The notes beneath the pieces are model-generated. The model did no database searches and had not been told where the DNA came from. It saw only the letters and a list, made by a program, of their open reading frames with translations. Of a DNA stretch of 25,268 nucleotides, positions 1 to 10,482 are shown in pieces; position 1 is the first letter of the stretch, and each line of letters starts with the position of its first letter. The position numbers and the translations under genes were made by a program. The stretch is from Larix sibirica (Eukaryota > Streptophyta > Pinopsida > Pinales > Pinaceae): positions 4,601-29,868 of the forward strand of contig NWUY0300037800.1 in the NCBI GenBank assembly GCA_004151065.3, in the 5' to 3' direction.

Positions 1-116
1 CCAGGTTTTGGAGGATAAACGGTGGGTAATGCCTCCACCCCTCCTAATGGAGCGAGGGTCAATGCCTGCATCGACATAGTAACTCCATTGCTATTGTTGT
101 TCTCATGTTTTGTCAT
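1..116 (-). other. Minus-strand open frame cut by the window edge
   Basis: Reading the minus strand from an ATG at 116-114, the frame stays open to base 1 (38 codons). The conceptual peptide begins MTKHENNNSNGV and ends in a Pro/Gly-rich stretch (PTVYPPKPG). The composition looks more like coding than the surrounding AT-rich DNA. The frame is closed upstream by a TGA about 10 codons before the ATG. No domain is recognisable and the rest lies outside the window. It could be an exon of a host gene, a transposon fragment, or chance. Confidence 0.22.
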
Positions 117-1098
117 CAAATAACCAGTTTGGGCAGTTGAGTTTCAAGAAACCCTGCACCTGCCCACACATCATGATAATGAACCAATAATCATACAAAA
201 CAATAATGTTTCACTTGCATACCATTTCTCTTTCAAAGTTCATGTCACCGATGTACTTTTGTTTCGTAGCATCCAATTATCACTTAGCTCATCTAAACCT
301 GTAGGTTATTCTCCCAGCACAAGATCATGCAATATTATGCAATCATTGACATATACATATTTCATTACTAGTCAACAAACATTGTAACCATATTTTCCAT
401 CTACCATGCAGTTGGTATCGCGTTCATTTATTCGACATATAACTTTAAATTGGTATCCACGTACCCAACATCTTTTAAATTTGCATGCTTGTGATATAAT
501 CAAAGAACAAAGATCGATCATAATACTAACATCACACACACACACACACACATGTAACTTCCGCAACACACATATATAACTTCTACAAAATAATAGGTCC
601 ATATGTCCACAGTGTCAGCATACCGACAGAGTTCCACAAATAATAAGAAAATACAAATAGGTAATTGTAGTTCAGATGGTAAAGTCAAAACGGGGCATTG
701 CATCATATCATTGGATGTATGGCTAAAAGTCTATGGAGATGCCTGGTCTTGTGACAACTTGGAAACTTTTAGAAATAGAAGTCTAATGGTTCCACAAGTC
801 CATGCATACACAGGTACACGTTGACATAGAAATAGAGTGAACAAATGTCAAAGGAAAAACCCTATGAGAAAAATGCAAAGCAACATACGGCCATGGTCGA
901 TGATCTTGAAAACCCGTATAGGAGGTGCTCAACAATCTTTACACCCACTAAAAGTTGGATCTATTGCTCCCTGGGATAGTTGAATCCCATTAAGAGTTCT
1001 TGGCCATGTGTGACTAATCTTCTTTCCTATATGTTATTTCAAGTGACATCATATGTTCCAAGTGCACTGGGTATTTCAATATCCACGAGTTTGATTAG
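117..1098. other. Unassigned intergenic sequence
   Basis: About 1 kb with no recognisable coding domain. It contains a (CA)10 microsatellite and several short open frames on both strands (for example 603-824 on the plus strand, 73 codons) that show no family signature. The last part, 840-1098, leads into the LINE fragment and may be decayed LINE sequence, but I cannot show this by reading alone. Confidence 0.5.
533..552. repeat. (CA)10 microsatellite
   Basis: Ten uninterrupted CA dinucleotides, seen directly. A shorter related run of CA/TA steps follows near 567-576. Likely a polymorphic simple repeat with no coding role. Confidence 0.95.
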
Positions 1099-1590
1099 TA
1101 CAAAGTTATTAAATTTCCAAGCTTAAATATTGATGTTCCTACTGGGTTCTTTGATGGTGCTGCTAAGAATAATATTTGTGGAGCTGGAATGGTGTTGCAG
1201 ATTAAGAAGGATCATAGAATCTCCATCCAGATGGGGGTTGGTATTGGAACAAACATGAAGGCTAAACTTCTTGCTCTATGGGGACTCCTCTGGTTTGCCA
1301 AGAAGAGGGGTATCTTCATTATTAAAATGTATGGTGATTCTAAGGCTCTAATCGATTGGGCTGTAGGTGCTTATGATATACATTCTCTCCATCTTCTTCC
1401 ATGGTTGGATCGTACTGCTCTTCTCATTCAATCTTTTGAGCAAATCACTATTAGTCATATCTATCGTGAGGCTAATTGGGATGCAGATAAACTCTCAAAG
1501 GAAGCTATTGGGCCATTGAATGGTTCAATGTGGTTCGAGGAATGGATTAGTGACTTACTTGTTGATTATGGCAATTATACTGCCATCTAA
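1099..1590 (+). pseudogene. LINE (non-LTR retrotransposon) RNase H domain, 3' remnant
   Basis: This is the C-terminal RNase H (RVT_3-like) domain of a plant L1-type LINE ORF2. The frame opens after a TAG at 1096-1098, so no real start codon belongs to it; it is a 5'-truncated fragment. Motifs in order: FFDGAAK with the first catalytic Asp at 1153-1155; the helix normally carrying the catalytic Glu reads NMKAKLLAL, with Lys at 1264-1266; YGDSKALIDW with Asp at 1336-1338; and EANWDADKLSKEA with the last Asp at 1486-1488. The frame ends at TAA 1588-1590, a natural-looking LINE terminus. Three of four catalytic acids are kept and the Glu-to-Lys change should abolish activity. The frame is otherwise unbroken, so this is one of the better preserved LINE fragments here. 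An active host RNase H is unlikely given the missing Glu and the lack of an N-terminal start. Confidence 0.85.
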
Positions 1591-1829
1591 GTTTTTTGTT
1601 TCTCTGTTGTTGATTTCCATGCTTTGCGAGGATGTAGACGCTTAGCTTGTATTGTTTTGGTGGTTTGGTTATGCTACAATGAAGTTTGGTAATTGTGATG
1701 GAGGGAGATATTTTAGATCTATGTTTTTTAGGTCCTTTTTGGAGACTATCTGAACTTTTGGAAGTCACGATGTAGCTTTGATTTTCAATGAAAATAACAA
1801 GTTACAGTTTTTTTTCTTCGTGAAAAAAT
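1591..1829 (+). other. Probable LINE 3' UTR and A-rich tail
   Basis: T-rich, non-coding sequence directly downstream of the RNase H stop. It ends in a segment with a poly(T) run, then TTCGTGAAAAAAT, resembling the 3' end of plant LINEs. The exact 3' end and the target-site duplication could not be fixed. Confidence 0.45.
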
Positions 1830-2395
1830 ATCCATGAGTTTTATGTGCAAAATGGATATCGATAATTTTGACAACTTCGTGAAGGAGCATTTGTTCAAAC
1901 TTCAAAGGCTTGCTTATGCGCCCTTTGGGATAGAACCAAAGGAGGTGCATTTGATTCCCTCTATGACGCTAATTATGTGTAGCATGTTCATTTGGTGAAT
2001 TTCAATACAACGCATGGGAATCAAGATTGATCAGTGGTGGGAGCACAATATCATAACTAATCACAAGTCAAAATGCATTTTTAATGGAATATACCTCTAT
2101 CAATGGGACTGAAAATACTAATTATTGTTGCCATGTTGGGATTTTCATGGTATGGTATAATTTAGAGATAAAATATATATGTGCCCATAAATGTTTTTAA
2201 TATATACTTATGTTTTATTATTTCTTGGAAATGTATAAGGAAGATGGATCGATCAATAAAAAATTAGATGTTCTTGTTTTATAAATTAAAACACATAGTT
2301 TCTATGTGTGTTGGTTCATGATTGTTTTTTTTCCATGGAAAAAAAAGCATCGTATATTATATTATTAATAAACCACATTCTACATAGACCTTTAA
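1830..2395. other. AT-rich sequence, no gene seen
   Basis: Low-GC DNA without a coding signature. Facing A and T runs at 2326-2346 could include the poly(A) tail of the minus-strand LINE that lies to the right, which would appear as poly(T) on the plus strand. Confidence 0.4.
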
Positions 2396-2649
2396 CTAGG
2401 TCTTATCCAAAAGACAAAAACATCTTCCATAGATCTTAAAACAATCCTTCTTTGAATAGTAATAACAATCAGTCATACTATTCAGGTTCAAGAAAATAAA
2501 AAACTCCAAAAATTGCCCAATAAAATGACATGTCATAATCATCTTTTTTGAGGCCCACCAAAGATGGGAAAGCCAAATTATTCCAGAAAAGGTCCAAGAT
2601 CCAGTTATGCCAAGGTGTCCTCCATCTTCTCTCATATGTGCTAGTTTCA

Positions 2650-3425
2650 CTCTTCAATCTGAAGGCCCCACTTTAACATCTGATCCACCATGGTGTTCCT
2701 CTCCCCATATATATGGACAAAAGAGACTTCTTGAAAGAGGGCAACCGGTCTACAAATTTATTCATAAATGGGCAGCATGAATATGTTTTGGGGAGGTCAA
2801 TTTTTACTCTACCGGTTAATTGCAATTCTTGAATCCCCACAAACTTGAAGCTTTCTCACATTTCTCAAGACTGCCATACTTAAAGTTAACTTCATTGCCA
2901 TCAAATCCACTCTGTTGTTTGTGCTAGCTCTCATTCCTATTGCAAATTGTATCCAATGATTATCACCGAGGAATAAAAATCCCCCAGTCCCCCCCAGCTG
3001 GGTTACCTTGTGAGGCCCCAATTAAATAGAACTAGCATCCTGACTTGTCTACATCCTCCTAGAAAATCCTTTCAACTTCTTGCTTAAGACCAACCTAAGG
3101 GAAGAAGCCAAGGATGACTATGCCTTTTGAAGCTGTTGAAGTAGGAGATATGAAAGAATCCTGCAAATAAAATTTGTTCTTGGAGATCCACACCCTCAAT
3201 AAAAAGATAATAGGTAGAGATTTATAAGCTTTGCAAGCATGATTATTATTCCAAGATTCAAAAGCACCATCAAGGTCTTGATCCATCCCATACGAACTGG
3301 ATTGCAAAGAACTGAGAGGAAAAGGTCCACATTCTTTTAAATAATCACGGAAAATGAAAAGATGCTCAATATATTCACCAACAATATTGTTGAGGGGGCA
3401 TCTGCCAAGACTAACCTAAGAAATT
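2650..3425 (-). pseudogene. LINE ORF2 3' part on minus strand: RT C-terminal zinc region plus RNase H
   Basis: Read on the minus strand from about 3425 downwards. First comes a zinc-binding RT-C-like segment (GRCPLNN, then EYIEHLFIFRDYLKECG), then the linker typical of plant LINEs (KAYKSLPIIFLLRVWISKNK), continuing in one frame to about 3095. After a frame change the RNase H begins near 3035: the usual F-D-G-A-S is here LIGASQGNP, so the first catalytic Asp is lost. It continues in the 3021-2809 frame with NNRVDLMAM (the usual catalytic Glu is Asp) and VCGDSRIAI (Asp kept). A last patch near 2725-2660 reads HIYGERNTMVDQ, the final RNase H motif, in another frame. Stops follow. The fragment shares its linker wording with the LINE at 15.8-16.6 kb, so the two probably belong to one family. 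Confidence 0.78.
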
Positions 3426-4510
3426 GTGAGCATTGAGTCCCACACGGGGACCTATTTTGATAAGGCCAACCAGGCAAATGATTTTGTCTTTAAAGGGAAG
3501 TTGTAACTCCATATGGTTGTAAACCATCATTTGTCCTCGTGGAGATGCTCCTCTTCTATGATAACTTGATAACCAATACTAGGAGTGTAGCTTCCACCAG
3601 TTGAATTTATGACCCAAATCAACTAATCAACTCTATCTACCAATATGACATGAATTATTTGAAGGCTCTGAACATATATGTTCCAACAGGCTCTATCATC
3701 CTCATTACGGATCCCTAGATCATCTGCAAATTTCTAGGCTTGGTTATAAATACAACAAACCAGTGTATCATAGATTCATCTCAACCATCTTGTTTGACTA
3801 AATAACCTATAACAATTTTGGAACCATATATTTTGTAAATGCACTAAAAAGTTGGAATTCACTAAACATCACTTCAAAAATTAATATATTAATTAATCTA
3901 TATGATTTAAATGCCATGATGAAAAATAAAATAAAATTATATTATAACAGAAAAATATAATATCAATGACTAGATAACATTTCCACTATTATATGGTAGT
4001 TAATATCTCCATTATTAGTCCCTGCCGTAGCAAGGTAAATATTGTATTCGATCCACGTTGACTACGTATTAGTTACCATTGACTGAACCAGCAACATAAA
4101 TTTTAACCAAAGTTTCAAACATTTTTTTTATATTTATTAATGTAAAAATAAAAAATTTGTAAAAGGTGATTGGCTAATAATTTGAAGCGTTATTGCCGCA
4201 GCGACGACGTATGTATTGGGAACAAAACTGTGTATAAATGCAAGGCGATGACGTGGGTATGGTTATGCATTGTTCTTCAAGCTAGGCCTTGCCTCTGTCA
4301 CCCCATTGCATCCACTGCCACCGCCACTTACACCCACTACCACTGCCTTTGTCACCCCCACTTCCTTTGTTCCCCTCACAACCTCTTCATAGTCACTGTC
4401 ACTGCATCTTCATAGTTAGGATGAAGGCAAAATTGGCACCGCATAGCGATCCTAGGCGATGCGCTCAACGCCAATATGACAACCCTTGGTCCCCTGGTTC
4501 TGCCAGTGTG
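3426..4510. other. Unassigned AT-rich intergenic DNA
   Basis: No reliable coding signal. A C-rich stretch at about 4285-4410 (repeated CAC/CCA/CTT words) opens two overlapping frames, but their composition is low complexity and they look like chance. Around 3880-4160 the sequence is very AT-rich. Confidence 0.4.
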
Positions 4511-4672
4511 GCAAAGAGTTGTTCGAGTGGCCAAAATTCATATGAGATACCTGCACAACCTCTTCTCTGTAATTGCTTCCCTGATTTCAAACAAGTGTTT
4601 GAGCATTTATGCATCCACGTCGGCAGAGAGTTGTTTGAGAGGTCAAAATTCATATGGTATACCTGCACAACC
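4511..4672 (+). repeat. Pair of about 50-bp direct repeats, period 112 bp
   Basis: Bases 4511-4560 and 4623-4672 match closely, both starting GCA(A/G)AGAGTTGTT and both ending in ACCTGCACAACC, with a few substitutions. The 62-bp spacer is not obviously repeated. This is an old local duplication. Confidence 0.85.
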
Positions 4673-4699
4673 ATCACCTTCATCATCTATAAGCTGTAA

Positions 4700-5579
4700 T
4701 ATTTAGAGATTGCTAACCTATATTATAATGTCTTCATCGCCATTTTTAAGTTGTAAGTTGTTCTCCTTTTTCTATTACTTACTTGTAAATCACTGGTGTT
4801 TGTTTCAAGAAAAAAACTTCCAAAGCTTAGATTAGGTTTGAATCTTTAGATTATATGCGGGACATAAAGCAAATTAGGGAGAGCATCTTGTCGAGATTAT
4901 TCTTTCTGTCTACTGCTGTAGGCGAATGGCTTGTGCAGGTGACTAGCTGGGTTTGCTCACTAAGTATAAATAAAGTAGCAACCCAGAGGTGTAGGCCAGT
5001 ATGAAGGTGAATATCTGATGGTGACGGGGAATCTCTTCGCTATGGCTCAATAGAGTAAGGAAAGGCTATAGAACGACTTAACGAAATAACTGGATTCTCA
5101 CCCTAACCTGCTATTCCCAACCTAACCTGCTATTCCCAACCTATTACAAAATTCATATACTGGTTATTGGGGTTATACACTAGGTTCAGGGTTCATACTC
5201 CATAATGGCTCTATGACTGGCCCATCATCATAGCAAGAATCTGGGTCTTCCCAACCTATTAACTAACCTAAAGGCTTCTATTCACCCGCTATTTTTATGG
5301 TGCTGGTTCTTGTTCTTCTTATTTTTATTTGTTACTTCCGGTAATGCAACATGCATTACACTCGTCTTATTTTAGTTTTATACTAAATTGGCCGCATTCA
5401 AAGGAGGATTATGGGTTAATGTCTTCCCGTTATTTGTCTCCTTGAGGGTTATATACACACACTTACGTGCAAACATGAAATACTTATACATAGAAAAGAT
5501 GGGTTGCATTTTTGGGCAAAAGCAACACTCGGAGATAGGCCATACCACTAGCACATTTAGCATGCAAATAAGCAAATAG
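4700..5579. other. Unassigned intergenic DNA
   Basis: No domain recognised. Frames such as 5388-5579 (plus) and 5378-5575 (minus) overlap each other and carry no family signature. A 19-bp tandem repeat lies inside. Confidence 0.4.
5105..5142 (+). repeat. 19-bp tandem duplication (two perfect units)
   Basis: The 19-bp unit AACCTGCTATTCCCAACCT occurs twice head to tail at 5105-5123 and 5124-5142. A partial echo (TTCCCAACCTATTAACTAACCT) lies near 5248-5270. Confidence 0.9.
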
Positions 5580-5843
5580 AACCAATCTATTATTGCTATT
5601 AATGATGAGGATTACCTCTTTGCTTGGCACATAACATCGAGATTCAAAGCCACCGTCCGTCACGTTCCAATAGCTCTTGAGATCATGGCTCAACAAAGGC
5701 ATTCTCTGCAGCGAATGGAAGATGAATGCAACGGGCTGAGGCTGCAGTTGGAAGAGCTATGGACCTGCAAGGACAAACATGAGAAGGAAAGAAAGACACC
5801 ATCTCGGTCCCAGCTTGGACTTGAACAAGCTAGCACCACATGA
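5580..5843 (+). CDS. Unrecognised short open frame with coiled-coil-like C-terminus
   Basis: The frame is open from just after a TAG at 5577-5579 to TGA 5841-5843, 87 codons, with an internal ATG at 5685. The first half reads NDEDYLFAWHITSRFKATV, mixed hydrophobic and basic. The second half from the ATG is strongly hydrophilic with heptad-like leucines (MAQQRHSLQRMEDE, then LRLQLEELW) and a Lys/Glu-rich tail, which suggests a coiled coil. GC content rises sharply over this stretch compared with its surroundings, a feature of real coding exons. No family is recognised. It may be the terminal exon of a host gene or a remnant; the neighbouring exon-like patches at 6.03-7.06 kb may or may not belong to it. 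Confidence 0.35.
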   Translation, partial: NQSIIAINDEDYLFAWHITSRFKATVRHVPIALEIMAQQRHSLQRMEDECNGLRLQLEELWTCKDKHEKERKTPSRSQLGLEQASTT

Positions 5844-6033
5844 AGAATTTAATGCAGTCGTTCTGCCTCTTTTTGCATAGAATTTTTGTAATAATGTTTA
5901 TAGACAAAACTCAGAAAATAAGTAAGACATGTTTCAAGCACAATGTGGATACGTCAGTTCATAAAGATTCTTCTCGCCCTTTCCTCTTTCAAAATTCGAG
6001 TATCTCTTAAGTCGTCGGCATGCCAATTGACAT

Positions 6034-6109
6034 TCGGTAAGCCCAGAGTGCTTCAACGAGTTTGTGCAGCGAGAAACACTTACCACCATGCCCAGCGTCA
6101 ATTCCTCGG
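6034..6109 (+). pseudogene. Candidate exon ending at a splice donor
   Basis: In frame +1 this patch reads (S)PECFNEFVQRETLTTMP and then SVNSS. Coding character stops where a GT donor (CGG|GTAAAAT, GT at 6110-6111) appears and AT-rich intron-like sequence begins. The upstream limit is uncertain; an AG acceptor-like site lies at about 6045-6046. Joined in phase to the candidate exon at 6913 the frame stays open. The product is not recognised. Confidence 0.33.
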
Positions 6110-6912
6110 GTAAAATATCTCATACAATTGCTTTCTTTACCTTTTTATTTCTTAAATTTCACATAAACTTTTCATTTCTGAAGCAATCAAGGAAAACCAG
6201 GGTTATAAAAATGATTATTTTACCTGTTTATCAGATGATTATCACAATACTTATACAAATTTCATCCATATGTTGCAATTCATCCAAATTTGAAGAGCAT
6301 TTCAAGAAAATACTTTGCAGATTGCAGTGAATATTCGCTTCTAGCATTGCAACTGCTCCATAAAGCTATGTATATGTGTTTATGGAATTCCCCATTTTGT
6401 CTATGGAATAACCTGCACAGACTTGTTGCTCCACGGACATCCCTGCTACATTTGGCCATGTCAATAGCATCCCTTACATCTATTAATGCTTTAATCAAGT
6501 GATTAACTCTATTTTTCTCTGACTACATATCATGAGGGCAACGTTCAGAAGAGCTGGTGGTTTCCTTAGGGAGCCAGCGTGCATGGACGAAATGTGGCGG
6601 TTGTAGTTGCCTTGGTGACTCTCACACCTTGCATGGCTTAAACGTGGTGCTGTTTATTTTGGTCAATAGTGGTTTTGAAAGCTACAGCATGTGCATGTGG
6701 ACACTCCACTAAGTTGATCATTTCACATATTATAGTTATATATAAGGCCAAAAAAAAAAATGTGGACAAAAGCACCAGTCATATATGCCAGGCTGCAGAT
6801 TACCTAATTTTGTCTTGATGCAATTTCATATTGGAATTTGTTGTAAAGTAAATTTGGTGTTCTTCATTAACGTTTATATTCATTATCAAATTCTTCAATT
6901 TCTTGTCAATAG
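6110..6912 (+). other. Possible intron, AT-rich
   Basis: About 800 bp starting with GTAAAAT and ending CTTGTCAATAG, both acceptable plant splice borders. Short open frames inside (6290-6502 plus, 6280-6498 minus) overlap each other and look like shadows. Confidence 0.3.
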
Positions 6913-7061
6913 GGTTTGTGGACATCACACAGTCGATAAAGTTATATGATGAACTAATTCATGAAGAAACCATCTTGTTGGAATGCACTAACAAGGTGGA
7001 GTCTAATGAAAAGACAACTGCGGCTCTTATTTCTTAGCTAAAAGAGGTGATCAAACAAGAG
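6913..7061 (+). pseudogene. Candidate exon with one nonsense codon
   Basis: After the acceptor AG at 6911-6912 the frame reads GFVDITQSIKLYDELIHEE and then ILLECTNKVESNEKTTAALIS, interrupted by TAG at 7035-7037, then LKEVIKQE up to a GT donor at 7062. Without splicing at 7062 the frame ends at TGA 7083-7085. The amphipathic, Glu/Lys-rich helix pattern looks like a real protein. The phase matches the exon ending at 6109. The nonsense codon argues for a decayed copy; it fits a CAG-to-TAG change. No family recognised. Confidence 0.33.
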
Positions 7062-7176
7062 GTAGCTAATTATAGTCCACAGTGATAGATTTATTTCAAG
7101 TGTTTGTAAGCATTTCAAAACTAATTATGACATTGCAACTACCAATCGCCATTTGATCTATATTATATTTTTGCAG

Positions 7177-7233
7177 TGCATCATCGACATGAGAAGAATC
7201 TGAGGTATCAGTTTCAGATGATAATGATGACTG
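7177..7233 (+). pseudogene. Candidate terminal exon with acidic tail
   Basis: A pyrimidine-rich tract and TTTTTGCAG precede 7177. One frame (not the one predicted from the 7061 donor) reads ASST, stop, EESEVSVSDDNDD, stop, an acidic Ser/Asp C-terminus of the kind found at protein ends. The predicted frame gives CIIDMRRI and then a stop. This is weak evidence; it could be chance. Confidence 0.2.
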
Positions 7234-8639
7234 ATGCTATTGATTATCTTTGTTTGAGTTCTGTTCCATCCAAGTTCTATTTTTTACTACACGTGAACAC
7301 TAATGTACATAGATGAAGAAGAAGGCCCGTTGATTTGTTGTATAATTGATTTGATGTTTGTGAAGTCCTTGGTGAACGACGAGTCAGCAGAATGTTAGTT
7401 CTATTTGTCCCAATAATTTGTACCCAATTACATAATTCTCAAGTTCTACAAGTGAAGGCATAATATATTTTGATTGTGTGCTAGGTTGTAGGTTGTACAA
7501 GCATATTTACAAACATTAGTATATGCCATTTGAGAATAGTTCTACTTTGTTGGAAATTATCTAAATAAAGGGTTTCATTTATATTTCGTCTTATATACAA
7601 TTATTGCTATTTTGTAGTCATTCGACAATCCTACTAGATTTAATTGTTTATGTACTTCCGCCATTCAACATATATAAAAGTTTTGTTGTCTATTATGTAA
7701 TCGTAACTGCACATTGTAGTATTATCATTCAATGGTAATATTATAATATATATAATGACCTGTCGATTTGGCATATCACATCCATTATCAATACCAAAAC
7801 ATAACAACATTTTTTTAAATTTTGACAGGGACTAAATTGCCATGCAACACTTGTTTTGGTAAGCTTTCAATATTGGAATGGAAAATCTATCACCATGAAA
7901 AAAAATCCACATTGAATCCTCTAATTAAAAGCCTACAATGGTGAAGATTCTCCAACTTCATGTGTCAACATGTACAAATGTGCATCTACATTAGTGAAAT
8001 CACAAGAAAGACATAAATTCATTGGGTGGCACATGAATTCATGGATATAAAATCTTGAGGAGTAAATGCCTAAAAACTCACCCAGTTGGTGTCAATTCGA
8101 GTGTCATGATGAATTGAAAGAGATCAAAAAGTTTGCCAAACGAAGAACTCGAGAAAAACTCAATGCATCGTATGGTCATGGTCCGCAAAGAAGAGAGGAT
8201 TGATTTGGCATGGTAGGTAGGACTGTAGACAATATTGAAAGCTTGCATTAAAGAAGGAATAAGAGCAAAGTGGCAAGTTGAGCCAACTATTACATATGGA
8301 TGCACATGAGATTTGAGTCATGGTCATCTAACAAATGCAATGAACGTAAGTGAATTAAATATTGGTGGGAAAACATACGGTGTAATTATAACAATTAGAA
8401 ATTGTTTTTGAAGGTGCAAAAAATATGTCATTATAAAACGAATAAGTTGAAATGCTATCAGAACAAGAGCTACTAGGTGGCAATGTCCTCGACATTGCAC
8501 TTGCTTTGGCTATGATTTGCAATGGCTAGNGAGGTTGACTTTTTTTCCCATGATCATCCGTGCGCACTAGTTTTTTTTTACTCCATTGTCATAAAAGTGT
8601 TTCCCAACTTCACATTTTCACCCTACTATATATTTTGCA
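7234..8639. other. AT-rich intergenic DNA, no gene recognised
   Basis: No domain signature on either strand. A minus-strand frame at 8305-8078 (75 codons) is Ser/Phe-rich and unrecognised. One ambiguous base (N) stands at 8530. Confidence 0.4.
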
Positions 8640-8702
8640 AACATTGGCACATTCGATGGGGAGGGTTTGCCTCCTCCTGCTCAGGATGATGGGGAGATGT
8701 AG

Positions 8703-9273
8703 GATACCAAGGTACCACAATTGGAAAAATGTCTTGGCCTCCAACGTAGGCATGACGATAGGTATCTACAGGATGTGGCGGACAAGTTATCAACATTGTT
8801 GACGCATCAGGGGGTTCATCCCGTATGGGTGCACGACATTGTTTTACAGTATGATCTCGCAAAGATATGGAGGATTTTTATTCATAATTATATGAGGAAC
8901 TTGATGCAGCATAGTGTTAGTGCATCCATTCATTTATCTACTAGGAGGGATGACCATTATCCTCCTTCTCCACCTCCATCAACTCTGACATCTCATCCAC
9001 CTCCTCCTCTTCCACCTCCTCCTCCATCGACTTCGACATATCCTCCAACTCCTCCTCCAAAAACTTATACATCTAATCCACCTCCTCCTCCATCAACTCC
9101 TTCATCTCCCCCTCTATTCCTACTTGACTGACCAACCTATCCTACTAATCGACCCAACCATCCACCATTTCCTGCTCCAAATGCCTCTATTATAGAAACG
9201 ATGCTTAGAGGGGATATGATTCAGCTTGATGGACCTATCTATGCTTCTCTCCGAGTTGATTATTTTCCTAGCT
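8703..9273 (+). pseudogene. Unrecognised protein remnant with proline-rich middle
   Basis: After a TAG near 8700, the frame is open to TGA 9129-9131 and then continues in the same frame to TAA at about 9271-9273. The first part is an ordinary hydrophilic sequence (RRHDDRYLQDVADKLSTLL, then VWVHDIVLQYDL and HSVSASIHLSTRRD). From about 8958 it turns into a Pro/Ser/Thr tract with many PPPP and PSTST words to about 9117. After the TGA it returns to complex sequence (NASIIETMLRGDMIQLDG). Upstream of the TAG the same frame reads FDGEGLPPPAQDD, so the original protein probably extended further 5'. No known domain is visible. The extensin-like wording is low complexity and does not prove a cell-wall protein; no signal peptide is seen. 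Confidence 0.4.
8958..9117 (+). repeat. Low-complexity CCTCCTCC/TCAAC tract
   Basis: Irregular repeats of CCTCCTCC mixed with ATCAACTCC and ACATCT words. They encode the proline-rich segment. The plus strand is strongly pyrimidine-biased here. Confidence 0.85.
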
Positions 9274-9297
9274 AATTCCTTTGGTTCTAATGGTGGA

Positions 9298-9417
9298 GGT
9301 TTTGATGCCTCTGGCTCCGCTAGTAGAGGTGTTGATGCTTCTAGCTCTACTGGTGGAGGTGTCGATGCCTTTGGATCTAGTGGGAGATATATTGATGCCT
9401 CTGGTTCCGGAGGTGGA
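9298..9417 (+). repeat. 30-bp tandem repeat, four units, coding for G-V-D-A-S-G-S
   Basis: Four 30-bp units, 9298-9327, 9328-9357, 9358-9387 and 9388-9417, each encode a ten-residue motif close to GVDASGSxGG (GFDASGSASR, GVDASSSTGG, GVDAFGSSGR, YIDASGSGGG). The frame runs on to a TAG at 9430-9432. This frame is shifted by one relative to the proline-rich frame just upstream, so a frameshift probably separates two parts of one ancestral protein. The units vary by substitutions only, and most third-position changes are silent, which suggests the repeat evolved as coding sequence. Confidence 0.8.
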
Positions 9418-9432
9418 CCAGATATGTTATAG

Positions 9433-10482
9433 TAGTTATGGGACTGGAGATATATATTTTCTATGTATCATCAGTTTGATGTTATTGTTCANNTTATTTA
9501 ATAAAGTATTTACCTTTCCATAATCCCAAGATTTCACAGAGAAAATAGTGGAAAAGGTCATGGATTTCTTATCGCTTCCTCAATATCCCACTAGTAACGT
9601 TCATCCTCGGCATTGTCTATGCAAACTCGACACGAAAATTAGTAGCGTTCATCCCCGACATTGTCTAGGAAATGGCACACATTTAGTGTTAAAACAAAAC
9701 TAGTCAATCGTAATCATTCTTATGGCCTACCTTTGGTCGAATATTGATCACTAGTCAAGTTATGTGTATATTGTATTAGTGCTTGTTGTAATTCCAGGCG
9801 TGAAGTTTTTTATGATGAAAGCAAAGTCTCTGCTTAACAAAAAGAAAACAATCCCATGCTTGTCTTGTTAGACTTTATGCTCTCGGAGTCGAACCCAACC
9901 TTGACCGATTGCTTTATCTCCTATATCTCCATGTTTCTATCTTGATATAATGATACTTTATTAAGTTTTGACTCATCCTTGACGTCGGGTTATGTGCAGA
10001 TCATGGCCTTAGTTTTCCTCCATAACATTCAACTCCGTACATAGTTGATATGTAGATAGTTTGGATAGAATTAAGCACTAAGACTTCACACTTGAGTCGA
10101 ACTATCCAAGAACCTCTAAGATTTTGTAGTGAATCGGCATAGCATAATTACTGTAGGTTAGATGTGACAGTGTGTATATTGTTCCATGCTATTTATCAAG
10201 GCTTTTAATAGATCGGTTTATTTAATTAGTGTCTTGCATAGTAAATCCAGATAACATCAGGGCATCGATTCTCCGTTGCTTAGGTGAACCGATCTAATGT
10301 CTCCATGCTTGACAGCTCTTCTACACCGAACCTATTTCCTCCTCATGAGATCCTCTCACTGTAAAGATCCTTTCTCCAATGTCACTGCCAAGAGGAGTTT
10401 CAACTTGGCAGTGGCGTGGTATTCGAGAGCAGAAAACTCTGTTAACAAGATTGTCATCCTTATTTACCTCTATTTGTTTGCC
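9433..10482. other. Unassigned intergenic DNA with a 48-bp direct repeat
   Basis: No coding domain recognised. An NN ambiguity stands at 9492-9493. Two copies of a 30-bp block, TAGTAACGTTCATCCTCGG and its variant TAGTAGCGTTCATCCCCGA, each followed by CATTGTCTA, start at 9592 and 9640 (period 48 bp). A-rich sequence at 9838-9850 could be the tail of an older LINE. Confidence 0.4.

Noticed and set aside
2396-2650. Minus-strand 84-codon frame
   Set aside because: It lies past the end of LINE RNase H similarity and shows no recognisable domain; probably 3' UTR of that LINE.
4170-4706. Overlapping open frames up to 136 codons
   Set aside because: The sequence is low-complexity CAC/CTT/CCC and each frame is matched by others on both strands; no signature seen.
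8958-9117. Extensin-like cell-wall protein
   Set aside because: Proline-rich but without regular Ser-Pro4 and Tyr motifs, and no signal peptide; low complexity alone is not enough.
9592-9668. CRISPR-like short repeats
   Set aside because: Only two imperfect copies in eukaryotic-looking DNA; a simple direct duplication.
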